Assembly: GCA_965262745.1 (NCBI GenBank)
Contig: OZ253558.1
Coordinates: forward strand, 248,001-312,000
DNA length: 64,000 nucleotides
From: JAJECS01 sp965262745
GTDB lineage: Bacteria > Chloroflexota > UBA11872
Direction: 5' to 3'
Position numbers and translations under genes: made by a program. Below are positions 28,901-34,189 of this stretch, piece after piece; the first letter of the stretch is position 1, and every line of letters begins with the position of its first letter. Under the pieces are notes generated by a model. It did not search any database. It was not told the DNA's origin and worked only from the letters and a program-made list of their open reading frames with translations.

Positions 28901-29968
28901 GGGGCTACGGGCTCCACCTACACCCTGGCAGCCGCGGACGAGGGCAAGGTCGTGAAGGTGCGCGTCAGGTTCACCGACGACAGGGGCCACGCGGAGACGC
29001 TGACCAGCACGGCCACAGTGGCGGTGGCTGCCAAGCCCAGCAGCCCAGCCACGGGTCAGCCCGCGATCACCGGTACCGTCCAGGTGGGCGAGACGCTGAC
29101 GGCGAATACGTCGGGCATCGCTGACGCCGACGGCCTGGACAACGTGTCGTTCAGCTACCAGTGGATCGCCGACGACTCGGACATCGCCGGGGCCACGGGC
29201 TCCACCTACACCCTGGCAGCCGCGGACGAGGGCAAGGTCGTGACGGTGCGCGTCAGCTTCACCGACGACAGGGGCCACGCGGAGACGCTGACCAGCACGG
29301 CCACAGTTGCGGTGGCTGCCAAGCCCAGCAGCCCAGCCACGGGTCAGCCCGCGATCACCGGCACCGTCCAGGTGGGCGAGACGCTGACGGCGGACACGTC
29401 GGGCATCGCTGACGCCGACGGCCTGGGCAACGTGTCGTTCAGCTACCAGTGGATCGCCGACGACTCGGACATCGCCGGGGCCACGGGCTCCACCTACGCC
29501 CTGGCAGCCGCGGACGAGGGCAAGGCCGTCAAGGTGCGCGTCAGCTTCACCGACGACGCGGGCAACGCAGAGTCGCTCACCAGCGGGGCCACGGACGCGG
29601 TGGCCGGCTTGCCTTCGTCGCCGTTGACGGCCCGCCTGGAAAACACTCCCCAGTCCCACGACGGTCAGACGACCTTCACTTTCGAGCTTCGGTTCAGCGA
29701 GCACCTCGCGGACCTCAGCTACATCACCCTGAGGGACGACGCCTTTACGGTGACGGGCGGGCAGGTGACGAAGGCGCGGCGCATGGATCCGGACAGCGAC
29801 GCGCGCAACATTCACTGGGAGATCTCGGTGACGCCGGACGGCAACGGGGCAGTGACCATCGTGCTGCCGGCGACGACGGACTGCGACGATTCGGGGGCCG
29901 TCTGCACTTCAGACGGCAGGATGCTGTCCACACGGCTGGAGCTCGCCGTCAGCGGGCCTGGCGGGTAG
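13979..29968 (+). CDS. Giant 5329-aa secreted cadherin-repeat / GLUG / Ig-like surface protein
   Basis: This is one uninterrupted 16-kb frame. The first start is GTG 13979; the next in-frame ATG is 14279. A signal peptide (WAAVAVALFCTVVMGLL, then an AAAQA cleavage region) ends near residue 114, leaving an odd 80-residue leader that contains C8 (14135-14142) and G9 (14152-14160) tracts. The order is: cassette DGLIEVADLAQLNAIRWD (about 120-200), GLUG repeats (about 255-960), about 27 cadherin-like domains with TDxNEGPE/VNEAPE junctions (about 1040-3868), Fn3 (about 3870-3965) and a SwmB-like domain. A VPDSHNGDF domain, Ig-like and SwmB-like units, a WTATMTT beta domain and six or more Ig-like TGTxQVGETLTA repeats complete it. 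No LPXTG, transmembrane anchor or secretion tail is visible. A calcium-dependent adhesin is likely. Confidence 0.85.
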   Translation: MVGWQSTTTIEHLVRLHPWGGNPILDGKETAVAPATSAAVTTALEVALSGALPPPTRAGGGYSWSRSILRRVAAIGPWQWASLRPARWAAVAVALFCTVVMGLLTIPGAAAQAANDYDGDNDGLIEVADLAQLNAIRWDLDGDGAVDDSANEASYAAAYPDPATGMGCPSTGCIGYELTRNLDFSGSTWASDPGWVPIGIPDPATAFTATFDGNDNSISNLYINRTETSDFWNGLFAFLAAGAEIRNLQLLQVNVTGYEVTGGLVGSNRGTITGSQVSGTVSGQTNIGGLVGVNQGTITASGASVVTSGRVQVGGLAASNFAGTISNSNATGAVSGQASVGGLIGLQQTDGTISDSHATGDVTGTNTGSMDADLSDQVGGLVGSNVSGTIRTSYATGDVSSDYASAGGLVGKNSAAGTIDTSHAMGAVAGNYAVGGLVGLNDGGTIRASYATGDVGKVISGTSVCCFGGLVGYNDGRIDGSYATGNTDNVTGGNIGGLVGYNENAGTISASRHETGMVSGFQRIGGLVGQNRGTIQDSTAGGAVSGQDQIGGLVGRNHAGTISRSDASGAVSGQRWTGGLVGTNAAGADIISSHAAGNVTGTGASTSIGGLAGYNAGTISRSHASGAVSGQQWIGGLAGTNAAGADIISSHAAGDVTGTGTSQYIGGLVGANGGTIGDNSYATGAVTGNSEVGGLVGLNEDGAISTSHATGDVTGTDLTVNSCCIGGLVGDNHGLGTISDKSYATGAVTGHREVGGLVGYNTGTISTSHATGDVTGTETTFRSTGIGGLVGQNYGEGTILTSFATGTVTGSQSSGTYTGEHAGGLVGANQGGTIRDTYSSSTVIGSDNIGGLVGANTNSPDSVGTISTSFSTGTVTGTREVGGLVGVNYAAVRASYSTATVMATDGSAGGLVGANIRDTTVPDDPTGTIRASYSRGTVTGTTDVGGLVGRNNGGSTEDSYWDSDISGVTTSAGGTGKTTEELQTPTDYTDSDPDTEDIYAAWNVDVDDDLNTGDPTTGGDEPWDFGTTSQYPVLKTAFEAPDGNEPPEINSGSRTEFNYRENATASLYTYTATDPEGADIAWSLTGADAGDFTINENGVLSFASPPDYENPADAGSDNVYNVTVVATDDRGLTDELEVTVTVTDQNEGPEVSGPASLSFTENQTTDRVLATYSATDPEGTDISWSLTGTDAGDFRINENGELSFRNIPDHEKPADSGRDNVYNFSVRASDGRYYGYLEVTVTVEDVNEPPTITTISGSATELSQNENRTSRLYTYRATDPEGGTIAWSVGGIDSRFFTIDERGQFSFRETSPPNFEQPGDSGGDNVYEVEIEASDGSNTDSLAVRVTVREVNEGPEVSGQESLSFTENQTTERILARYSATDPEDPSATITRWSLSGTDGGDFTITENGELSFRNVPDYDKPADSGKDNVYNFSVRASDGRYYGYLPVTVTVADVNEAPEITTISGSATELSQNENQTSRLYTYRATDPEGETIIWTVGGVDGRFFAIDERGQFFFSEINPPNFERPGDSGGDNVYEVEIEASDGANADSLAVEVTVREVNEGPEVSGQESLSFTENQTTERILARYSATDPEDPSATITRWSLSGSDGGDFTINENGELSFRNVPDYDKPADSGKDNVYNFSVRASDGRYYGYLPVTVTVEDVNEAPEITTISGSATELSQNENQTSRLYTYRATDPEGGTVTWSVGGVDDRFFAIDERGQFFFSESNPPNFEQPGDSGGNNVYEVEIEASDGANTDSLAVRVTVREVNEGPEVSGQESLSFTENQTTERILARYSATDPEDPSATITRWSLSGSDGGDFTINENGELSFRNVPDYDKPADSGKDNVYNFSVRASDGRYYGYLPVTVTVADVNEAPEITTISGSATELSQNENQTSRLYTYRATDPEGGTITWTVGGVDDRFFAIDERGQFFFSETNPPNFEQPGDLGGNNVYEVEIEASDGANTDSLAVRVTVREVNEGPEVSGPASFTIAENQSLSNAAYTATDPEGGNVARWNVGGRDGGDFFITQGGTLYFRSPPDYERPADSNKDNVYEVQIRPSDGRHYGAFDVTVTVTGVDEPPEIRSGSRTSFTQPENRTSRLYTYSATDPERGTVTWSVAGTDRRHFAIDERGQLSFDENNPPDFDAPGDVSGDNIYHVTVEARDDQFNTANLPVIVTVTPVDEAPVITRQGNAPGSVLENHAVTQVLARYTASDPERPSVGVTRWSTAGRDGGDFVINALGELRFRKSPDYERPDDANRDNVYEVAIRASDGRYTGILEDVQTVTVTDDNEPPTITTTSRTAFSQAENRTSSLYTFRATDPEGEAVTWTAAGTDGSAFTIDEGGRFSFDENNPPDFDTPGDADGDNVYLVRVQARDAASNTASLEVTVTVTNNSEGVEPTISTRRPPATYRENGPSAVYTFRASDPQRGDITWRVTGTDSSAFTITRDSSGRGILAFVSPPDFESPADGNRDNEYELAVVATDDGGHTDRVAFTITVTDHNEGVEPTISTRRPPSTYRENNTSPVYTFRASDPQRGDIRWSLTGTDADDFAIVSDSSGRGILSFDDPPDVENAVDSNQDNAYELTVVATDDDNHTDRVAFTIAVTDVNEGPEIRLEGTATTSVPENEPDTQVLAKYTATDPENPTAGIFRWRTVGRDSGDFVINELGELRFRSSPDYERPADANRDNIYEVTVQASDGRSYGMLAETLIVTVRAVNEAPVITTTSRTAFTLRENSTAVLYTYRATDQDDDDVITWSVGGTDGEVFAIYNGILSFRLLPDFEIPVDADEDNVYEITVVADDGAGLQDTVNAVITITDQPEGPVIAGRTSFTVTENSDIAQVLGVYAATDAKDNRPVFPRWSLSGRDGGDFVIDGVSGTLALRNTPDYDRPADANRDNIYEVTIRAHDGVATGNLNVTVNVTNVNEAPSITTISRSATELGQNESQTSRLYTYRATDPEGGTIFWSVGGVDGRFFAIDERGQFAFGATSPPDFEQPGDAGGNNVYEVEIEASDGINTGSLAVTVTVRAVNEGPEVSGQSTFTIDENQSLSNAVYTATDPEGDTVTRWTVGGRDGGDFTITETGVLTFRNVPDYDKPADSNRDNVYEVQIRPYDGRHYGAYDVTVTVTDVNEAPTITTISRSATELSQNENRTSRLYTYRATDPEGSPITWTVGGVDRRFFAIDDRGRFSFSASTPPDFEQPGDAGGNNVYEVEIEASDGLNTGSLAVTVTVRAVDEGPVVSGTATFTIGENQNLTGATFTGRDPEVPDAEVTNWRLSGSDAGDFTITDTSQQTGRNTAELTFRNIPDFDRPADSNRDNEYVVTIRAYNGSTYGSLDVTVTVTDQNEAEPVVSGRDSLRVSENYDRTLATYDARDMDRGTTFAWSVRGADGREFAISDSGALTFARNPNYERPADLDSDNVYEITIVASDGANEGSLGVSITVTDVNEGPEITGQGSHTVSESFDEVLDTYSATDPEDATAEITRWSVTGRDGGDFTINEAGELTFRKPPDFERPADSNRDNEYEVTVRASDGRVNGTFGVTVVVEDVNEAPEFRSGSKTSFTYRENGTSALYTYRATDPEQGAVSWSLRGDDAGDFLIGETGSLTFASPPDFDRPAGSGVDGNDYLVTVVVTDDGTYGSEGQLTGTRLERTLEVTVTVSDVNEGPEIDETSTNTAITVRENHDQVLSTYSATDPEDPGAEITRWSLSGRDGGDFTINEAGALSFRNPPDVERPADSNRDNTYEVSVRASDGRYYGTLNVTVTVEAVDEAPEFRRGSQDAFAYQENETSAIYTYRATDPEGSDVTWGLAGIDRSAFTMSAAGVLSFNSPPDYESPADSGSNNVFELTVEARDENNNTAGLAVTVTVTNVTDVGVPSNVRVTRHESGQLRVFWKAPDSGTPPDGYTVQWKESGADWTDDADVSEEPVTDTSHIIKGLTDGVEYTVRVIASTDDTDSAPSKEASAAPEETAPPTLSSATVDGAVLTITFNEALDSGEAPGKSAFAVPVAGSSRGVDTVAVSGSVVTITLATAAFAGDAVTVDYTAPTDGSVARLQDLAGNAAASFSEQNVSNNTRAADQMTATVSAVPDSHNGDFTFEIRLSEAPHAGFSDTTMRDHAFTVTGGVVTKARQLAPPSNIGWEIHVTPDGDAAVTIALPVTTDCTAQGAICTGDRRPVSNRLEVTVPGPVSQPASQENTPATGAPTISGTAQVGETLTASTTEIADADGLASATFSYQWLADEADIGGATGSSFALTDAEAGKAIRVRVSFTDDAGHAETVTSAATAAVAAAGAQPKSATVDGSTLTLTYEENLDEGVTLPASAFTVTVNSGGRAVNGVSVSGTTVDLTLASAVAAGETVKVGYAKPDGPNFIRDTLGREGDSFGDHAVTNNTPEALPQQQEVVNTPATGAPTVTGTAKLGEALTADTSGIADEDGLDNATFSYQWVRVDGRTETDIPSAVAPAYHPTTEDVGKTIKVNVSFTDDAGHSEGPLGSAVTDVVEDSDRVQVLWTATMTTAAETVDPADRGSGDPAKIGYGDPSTYPESSLVPSTFVVGSTTYTFREVAVDSADLVVHISPQLSATDVANWRFLAGATEFTPGTPVNEPDLDYSLLRWVEADLHWNAGDRIALAIRVVNNAATGAPSVTGTAQVGETLTADLSGITDADGKPSDAQGFGYQWVRVDGRTATEIAGARAPRYSLADADVGKTIKVTVSFTDMAGFSEGPLTSDATDPVTPKPSSPATGQPTISGTAQVGETLTANTSGIADADGLDDATFSYQWIADDSDIAGATGSTYTLAAADEGKVVKVRVSFTDDAGHAETLTSTATVAVAAKPSSPATGQPAITGTAQVGETLTADTSGIADADGLDNVSFSYQWIADDSDIAGATGSTYTLAAADEGKAVKVRVSFTDDAGHAETLTSTATVAVAAKPSSPATGQPAITGTVQVGETLTADTSGIADADGLDDATFSYQWIADDSDIAGATGSTYTLAAADEGKVVKVRVRFTDDRGHAETLTSTATVAVAAKPSSPATGQPAITGTVQVGETLTANTSGIADADGLDNVSFSYQWIADDSDIAGATGSTYTLAAADEGKVVTVRVSFTDDRGHAETLTSTATVAVAAKPSSPATGQPAITGTVQVGETLTADTSGIADADGLGNVSFSYQWIADDSDIAGATGSTYALAAADEGKAVKVRVSFTDDAGNAESLTSGATDAVAGLPSSPLTARLENTPQSHDGQTTFTFELRFSEHLADLSYITLRDDAFTVTGGQVTKARRMDPDSDARNIHWEISVTPDGNGAVTIVLPATTDCDDSGAVCTSDGRMLSTRLELAVSGPGG
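14135..14160 (+). promoter_or_regulatory. C8 and G9 homopolymer tracts in the 5' part of the giant gene (possible slipped-strand switch)
   Basis: Eight C (14135-14142) and nine G (14152-14160) flank CGCGCG-rich DNA and can pair into a very stable hairpin. They lie between the first possible start (GTG 13979) and the signal peptide. A one-base slip in either tract would uncouple the start from the 5.3-kaa frame. Phase variation is inferred; sequencing error in the tract length is the main alternative. Confidence 0.4.
18035..19915 (+). repeat. Three tandem near-identical 627-bp units (paired cadherin-like domains)
   Basis: The string GTCCCGAGGTCTCCGGGCAA starts each unit at about 18039, 18666 and 19293. 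A more diverged fourth copy precedes them from 17417 (618 bp). Each unit encodes two cadherin-like domains, one opening EGPEVSGQESLSF and one opening EAPEITTISGSATEL. Differences between units are few, so the expansion or homogenisation is recent. Confidence 0.9.
28170..29610 (+). repeat. Five tandem near-identical 288-bp units (Ig-like repeats)
   Basis: Units start at about 28170, 28459, 28747, 29035 and 29323, each with CCCAGCAGCCCAGCCACGGG. Each encodes a 96-residue Ig-like domain with VGETLTA, SGIADADGL and FSYQWIADDSDIAGATGS. Two more diverged relatives lie upstream at about 26560 and 27180. Units alternate between variants (AQVGETLTAD, VQVGETLTAN), a pattern left by unequal crossing-over. 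Confidence 0.9.
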
Positions 29969-30009
29969 GCGCGCGCTGGGGCCGTCCCTGGCTTCAGGCA
30001 ACAAAGACC

Positions 30010-30674
30010 CGGACGCACGCTGATTGACAGCGTTCGGATGCCGGCCAACGCGGGCGGCATCGTCGAGCTCATGCGCAGTGCCGATGCCCTCGCCACGCGG
30101 CGACCGGCCAACTCCTTGACTGGGTCGATCATTTCGCAGAAGGCGTGCTGGCGTCACGGCTGGGGTTCCTGCTCGAGTCGCTCGACCGACCCGATGATGA
30201 GTGGCGCGTCTTGCCGGAACTTGCGGCCTGCAAGCTGGTGGCGCTAGCTCGACGCCAGTTGGCTCGCGACCTGTTTGACGCGGCGCCGGTTGCCGATAGC
30301 GCAGCGCCGGATCTCGATATCGTCCGAACCGTGCTCGTCGTCCCTGGGGCTGGCTATCCGCCGCCATCGCCGATGATGTACTCGATCGGCGTTGTGCGCC
30401 GCGTTACGCCGTCGGCTTGGAAATCTCAGGTACTGGCGCTGGCTCGTCGACCGTGCCCGGTGACGCTGGGCGGTGCGCAGGCGGACACCGTGCGTCTGCT
30501 GAGCCGGGTCCTTGAGCTCTTGAACCCGGACATCTGGCATTCCTCAACGCCCTGGCCGACGGCGAGATTCGCCCGGGGACGCTGCCGCTTGATGGCATTC
30601 AAGATCGCGTGCGTGCCAACCCGGCGCTGCGGCGGCGACTACAGGCCGGTGCTGAGTTCCTCGAGGAGCGCTGA
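30010..30674 (+). pseudogene. Collapsed AbiE-type (AbiEi/AbiEii) toxin-antitoxin locus
   Basis: Three frames carry consecutive pieces. Frame 2 (about 30015-30090) reads RTLIDSVRMPANAGGIVELM, like the core of AbiEi-family antitoxins. Frame 1 continues LLDWVDHFAEGVLASRLGFL, the AbiEi C-terminal segment, and passes directly into LPELAACKLVALARRQLARD, which resembles the C-terminal helices of AbiEii nucleotidyltransferase toxins. Frame 0 (30516-30674) ends with LAFLNALADGEIRPG and RVRANPALRRRL before a TGA, like AbiEii C-termini. The antitoxin HTH and the whole toxin catalytic core are missing, so an internal deletion fused the two tails. No function is expected. The assignment rests on recalled family patterns. 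Confidence 0.5.
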
Positions 30675-30861
30675 TCTCCGGGGAGTGAACCGGCGGAGAC
30701 ACCCCAGGTGTCGCCCTGGTCCTGCTCTAGTTTTGGATCGATGCTGATCGGTCCAGGTCCGACGTGATCGGACGAGCGGTCCCCGCTAACCGGTTTGGAG
30801 CGGTCCACATCGGTTCCAATCGAGCCTCACCAGATGGCCGGATCGGGCCTTCGGAACCAGG

Positions 30862-30892
30862 GGGCGGGGATTCGAATCCCTCCGGGCGTGCC
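30862..30892 (+). other. tRNA 3'-end-like fragment (possible attachment site)
   Basis: GGGGATTCGAATCCC resembles a T-arm (with one stem mismatch) and is followed by CTCCGGGCGTGCCA, like a 3' acceptor strand with CCA. No matching 5' acceptor, D-arm or anticodon arm is present upstream. It lies 66 bp from the end of a broken tyrosine recombinase, the usual layout of an integrated element at a tRNA 3' end. The rest of 30675-30957 shows no gene. Confidence 0.35.
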
Positions 30893-30957
30893 ACCCTCCC
30901 AAACCTGTTGGGCGGCCATCCAGTGAGCCAGCTGCGGCTCGCCAGATCGGCCTGGCT

Positions 30958-31542
30958 CTAGTCACAGTCTGAGTACGGTCGCGGCATTCCGCGGGCGACG
31001 GCCGGCCGGGCGCCGAGAGGGATCTGGCCGTAGACGTCCTTGGTCACCTGGACCCCGGCATGGCCCATGGCTTCGCAGACCACGCTGAGCGGCGCTCCGG
31101 CATTGAGAAGCAGTCTGGCAAACCAGTGCCGCAGCTCGTATAGGCGTCGCGGCGGAAGTCCGCCTTTTGCCAGCATCGGTTGAAACGCCCGCCGAAAGTT
31201 GCGGGGATCCCGCGCCGCGCCCTGACCGGTCGGAAAGACAAGATTCCCGTTCTGCTACGCAGAGCCGGCGGCCTGGCGACGCTCCCGTATCGCTGCCCGC
31301 TGATCTCGCAGCACCGCTGCCCGCTGATCTTCCAGCACGGCGACGAGAAACGGTGGAAGCGCGATGGGCCGCGTACTGCGGTGCGTCTTCGTGTCCTTGA
31401 AGACCAGGCCCGTCGCGCGGCTCGCGCCGACCGCCTGGGCCGCGACGCCCGGACTCAGGCCGGCCACCATCGCGGCCACCGCGCGGCATCGTGACTCGAA
31501 CGAATAGCGCATCCGCTGCGGGCCTGGCGTGGCATCATCCAT
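30958..31542 (-). pseudogene. IS481-type transposase N-terminus fused to tyrosine recombinase catalytic domain, broken by an amber codon
   Basis: The ATG at 31542 follows GGAGGTCCCG. Residues 1-43 (MRYSFESRCRAVAAMVAGLS, then AAQAVGASRAT) match the HTH start of IS481-like transposases. From about residue 44 the sequence is a phage-type integrase: DTKTHRSTRPIALPPFL, then, past a TAG at 31255-31257, NLVFPTGQGAARDPRNFRRA, LYELRHWFARLLL, GHAGVQVTKDVYG. The Arg, the C-terminal His and the Tyr nucleophile of the catalytic domain are present. The TAG stands where related proteins often have Trp, so a TGG to TAG change is likely. The DNA-binding half of the integrase is gone. It cannot be a working recombinase. 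Confidence 0.65.
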
Positions 31543-31894
31543 CGGGACCTCCGGCGAGACGTTGGTGTGTGGTAACCCCAAGTCTCGTTGGCGGTCCCGC
31601 ACCTGTCAGGTGTCACGCAGGTGTGTGGTCAGTACAGCTAGTTGGCGCTCGGAACAGTTGCCGCGGGCCAAGGCCAAGGAACTACGCTAGTCGAAGCTGG
31701 ATCGCCCCTTCGCGACGAATATCCCCTTCTGCCGGTGATCGTTGAGGGTGATTTTCGACCCATGCGGGTCGACTGAACGTCTTTCTGGGCCCACCGAGCA
31801 GGAGAATAGTGACCGCCGAAAACGCACCACACCATAATTTTACGCGTTTCGCTCGCGGTCTCCAGGTGTGTGCCACAGCGCTGGGAGTGAAATC

Positions 31895-31940
31895 CTTGGC
31901 AAGGACGAGGTCCCCGGTTCAATTCCGGGTGTGGGCTCCA
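31895..31940 (+). other. tRNA 3'-half fragment
   Basis: A perfect T-arm (CCCGG-TTCAATT-CCGGG at 31913-31929) is followed by TGTGGGC, a discriminator T and CCA (to 31940). The matching 5' acceptor GCCCACA is absent; only an imperfect GCCACA occurs at 31872, and no D-arm or normal anticodon arm folds. It is most likely a remnant left by an integration event. The stretch 31543-32099 holds no gene I can support. Confidence 0.5.
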
Positions 31941-32099
31941 GCCAATGTGCTTACGGGCAGTCCCCGCCATTCGTCGGCTCGATTTGGGAAAACCGGGAAG
32001 CCCCGCCTACTCTTCTGGACGGACTCCTTTCGCGGCAGGTCCTTGGCTGCACCCTTGAAGCGTCCCGCACGGGCCGCTTGGTTGGCATAACCTAGACCC

Positions 32100-33269
32100 A
32101 TGGCTGACACCAACCCGTTTACCGAACTGCGCGAGGCGATCCCGGCCGTTCGTCACTACCAGTGCCTGAACTCCGGCGGCGTTGCGCCGACGCCGCAAGC
32201 CACGCTGGACCTGCAGCAAGCGTTCTACGACCGCGAAGCGGTCATGACGACCACGAATCCCGAGCTGTATCAGGTCTACCTCGCCGAGCTGCTCGCCCTG
32301 CGCAGCGAGATCGCGGCGCTGCTGGGCGCGGAGCCGGACGAGATCGCGCTGATCCGCGCCATCTCGGAGGCCATCTCGTTCGTCGCAGCCGCGCTCCGGC
32401 TGCAACGCGGCGACCGCGTGATTCTCACGACCGAGGAGCACCCCAGCGGCTATCTGCCCTGGCTCACGCTGCGAGATCGGCTCGGTCTGGAGCTCGTCGC
32501 GATCAAAGTCGACGGCGACGACCACGCCTTCCTACGCGACCTGGAAGCGGCCATGACCGCCAACACGCGCGCGATCTGCCTGAGCCACGTCACCACCGAG
32601 CGGGGAGTCGTGCTGCCAGTGGACGAGATCTGCGCGCTGGCCCGGGAACGCGGCGTCGTGACTGTGGTGGATGCCGCGCAGTCGTTCGGCGCCCGACCCA
32701 CCGACGTGCGCCAGCTTGGCTGCGATGTCATGGCGTTCCCGTCCTTCAAATGGAGCATGGGGCCGTACGGCATCGGCGCCATGTACGTCCGCCGCGACGC
32801 TCAGGAACGGCTGCACCCGTGGGGCAGCGGTGGCGGCGCGGTGAGCGAGGCTGGTTTCCCGCCGGGCAACTTCCGTCTGCACCCAAACGCCGAGCGCTAC
32901 GAGTTTGGCGCTCGTCCGTACGCGCTCTACGCCGCGTGGCGCGCCTCGATTCAACTGGTGAACGACCTGGGCCTGGAAGCCATCCAGCAGCGCAGTGCGG
33001 CGCTCGCGGCCGACGCCCGCCGCATCTTCAGCGACGTTCCCGGCGCCAACGTCCACACGCCCGAGCAAGGCGATGCGCGTTCGGGAATCTTCACGGTCGG
33101 CCTGGAGGGCGTCTCCGGAATGCCGCTGGCCGAGCACTGCCTCAAGACCCACCGCATTTTGTGCCGGGCCGCGGACGGCTCGACGGCCGTGCGTTTTTCC
33201 TTCCACGTCTTCAACGACGCGTCCGACATCGAGGCCGCGGCGAACGCCCTGGAGGACTTCGTCGGCTAG
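32100..33269 (+). CDS. Aminotransferase class V (cysteine desulfurase / isopenicillin-N epimerase-like)
   Basis: This 389-residue PLP enzyme of the fold-type I class V family starts at ATG 32100. The PLP-phosphate region contains ALIRAISEAISFVAAALRL, the pyridine-nitrogen Asp lies in VVTVVDAAQSFGA, and the Schiff-base Lys is K217 in FPSFKWSMGPYG. The usual partner His/Gln is represented by LSHVTTERG. Length and spacing match isopenicillin-N-epimerase-like members rather than IscS, since no flexible Cys loop is visible near the C-terminus. The substrate cannot be read from the sequence. It stands alone, flanked by mobile-element debris on the left and by low-GC small genes on the right. Confidence 0.85.
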   Translation: MADTNPFTELREAIPAVRHYQCLNSGGVAPTPQATLDLQQAFYDREAVMTTTNPELYQVYLAELLALRSEIAALLGAEPDEIALIRAISEAISFVAAALRLQRGDRVILTTEEHPSGYLPWLTLRDRLGLELVAIKVDGDDHAFLRDLEAAMTANTRAICLSHVTTERGVVLPVDEICALARERGVVTVVDAAQSFGARPTDVRQLGCDVMAFPSFKWSMGPYGIGAMYVRRDAQERLHPWGSGGGAVSEAGFPPGNFRLHPNAERYEFGARPYALYAAWRASIQLVNDLGLEAIQQRSAALAADARRIFSDVPGANVHTPEQGDARSGIFTVGLEGVSGMPLAEHCLKTHRILCRAADGSTAVRFSFHVFNDASDIEAAANALEDFVG

Positions 33270-33582
33270 ACCCCGCGAAGCAAGGGAGGCAGCACCGAGT
33301 ACAGACTTCCTGCGCTTTGCCAGGCAAACGGAGGCCCTGTGGCAGCCAAGATCCTTGCCCGGATGATCGCTTCGTGCAAATCGTGTGGAACCACGAGCGG
33401 ACGGCGTGCCGACAAGCCTGGCTCTAGCTGTCCGGCTGGACTCGGATCAATCCGGTGGCGATGCCGGAATCCACTGCACCAAGACTCTTGTAGTCGGTTG
33501 CAACTCCTGCAACGACAGCCTGTGCTAGGGTTCTCGTTACAGATTTAGCTGCGAATTGGCAGCAAGGTTGGGGGAACAGGGT

Positions 33583-33885
33583 ATGGGCTCTTATTCGGAT
33601 CCTACGACGCCTGCAGTTGAAAAACCGGGGATAGCTCGCCGAACCGCACGTCTATTGCTGAAGGGCTTGAAGATTGCCGGACGAGGGCTATTGTATTTGG
33701 TGCTGTTTGTTTTGAGCATATTCACCCAGGCAAGAATCGGCGATACTACCAAGCTTGATAGACTAAGGGGCGAAAGCGACAGCCGTCGTGTCCAGGCAGT
33801 CAGAAGGGATGCTAAGCTTGGCCGTGCGCCTTCCGCACACTCTGATTGGAGAGATGTTAATATTGGGTCAAGACGCGGATATTAG
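33583..33885 (+). CDS. Small single-pass membrane protein (hypothetical, copy 1)
   Basis: A 100-residue frame starts at ATG 33583; a TTG at 33556 would add nine residues. The N-terminal motif KPGIARRTARLLLKG precedes one transmembrane segment (GLLYLVLFVLSIF) and a basic C-terminal tail. A related frame at 34190 shares P-G-I/V-A-R-R at its start and the same helix-then-membrane plan. Base composition is lower than in the neighbours. A small hairpin (GTTGCA-ACTCC-TGCAAC, 33497-33513) lies upstream. I do not recognise the family. The gap before it (33270-33582) shows nothing else. Confidence 0.45.
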   Translation: MGSYSDPTTPAVEKPGIARRTARLLLKGLKIAGRGLLYLVLFVLSIFTQARIGDTTKLDRLRGESDSRRVQAVRRDAKLGRAPSAHSDWRDVNIGSRRGY

Positions 33886-34189
33886 TCAGCTCTAAGTGCG
33901 GTGACGATCTAAGAACGAATCCATGGCTCCGCTGCGACGCCGCAGAGTATAAGTTCGAAAGAAGAGCCGAGAATCCGGCACCCATCAATTGGGGCATATC
34001 TCGTGAGTGACTGCGGTGCAAGATGCCTGTTTTCTGCATGCGCTTCGAGAAGCGTTGGCTCGTGCTATGAAGCTCACTCAGAGCGAGGATTGAATTATTG
34101 GCGGCATACAAGGACGCGCAATGCAACCAAATGAGACGATCCAGGTCGATCGAGGTATCCTTCAACGACGGATCAAGTCTGGATAAGTG

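Noticed and set aside
28170..29610. Regular 288-bp array considered as a CRISPR-like or satellite array
   Set aside because: Units are long, contiguous, in frame and encode Ig-like domains; there are no spacers.
31638..31970. 110-residue minus-strand frame containing SPHPELNRGPRPCQG
   Set aside because: Strings of this kind are typical false translations of tRNA 3' regions, and a tRNA fragment lies there.
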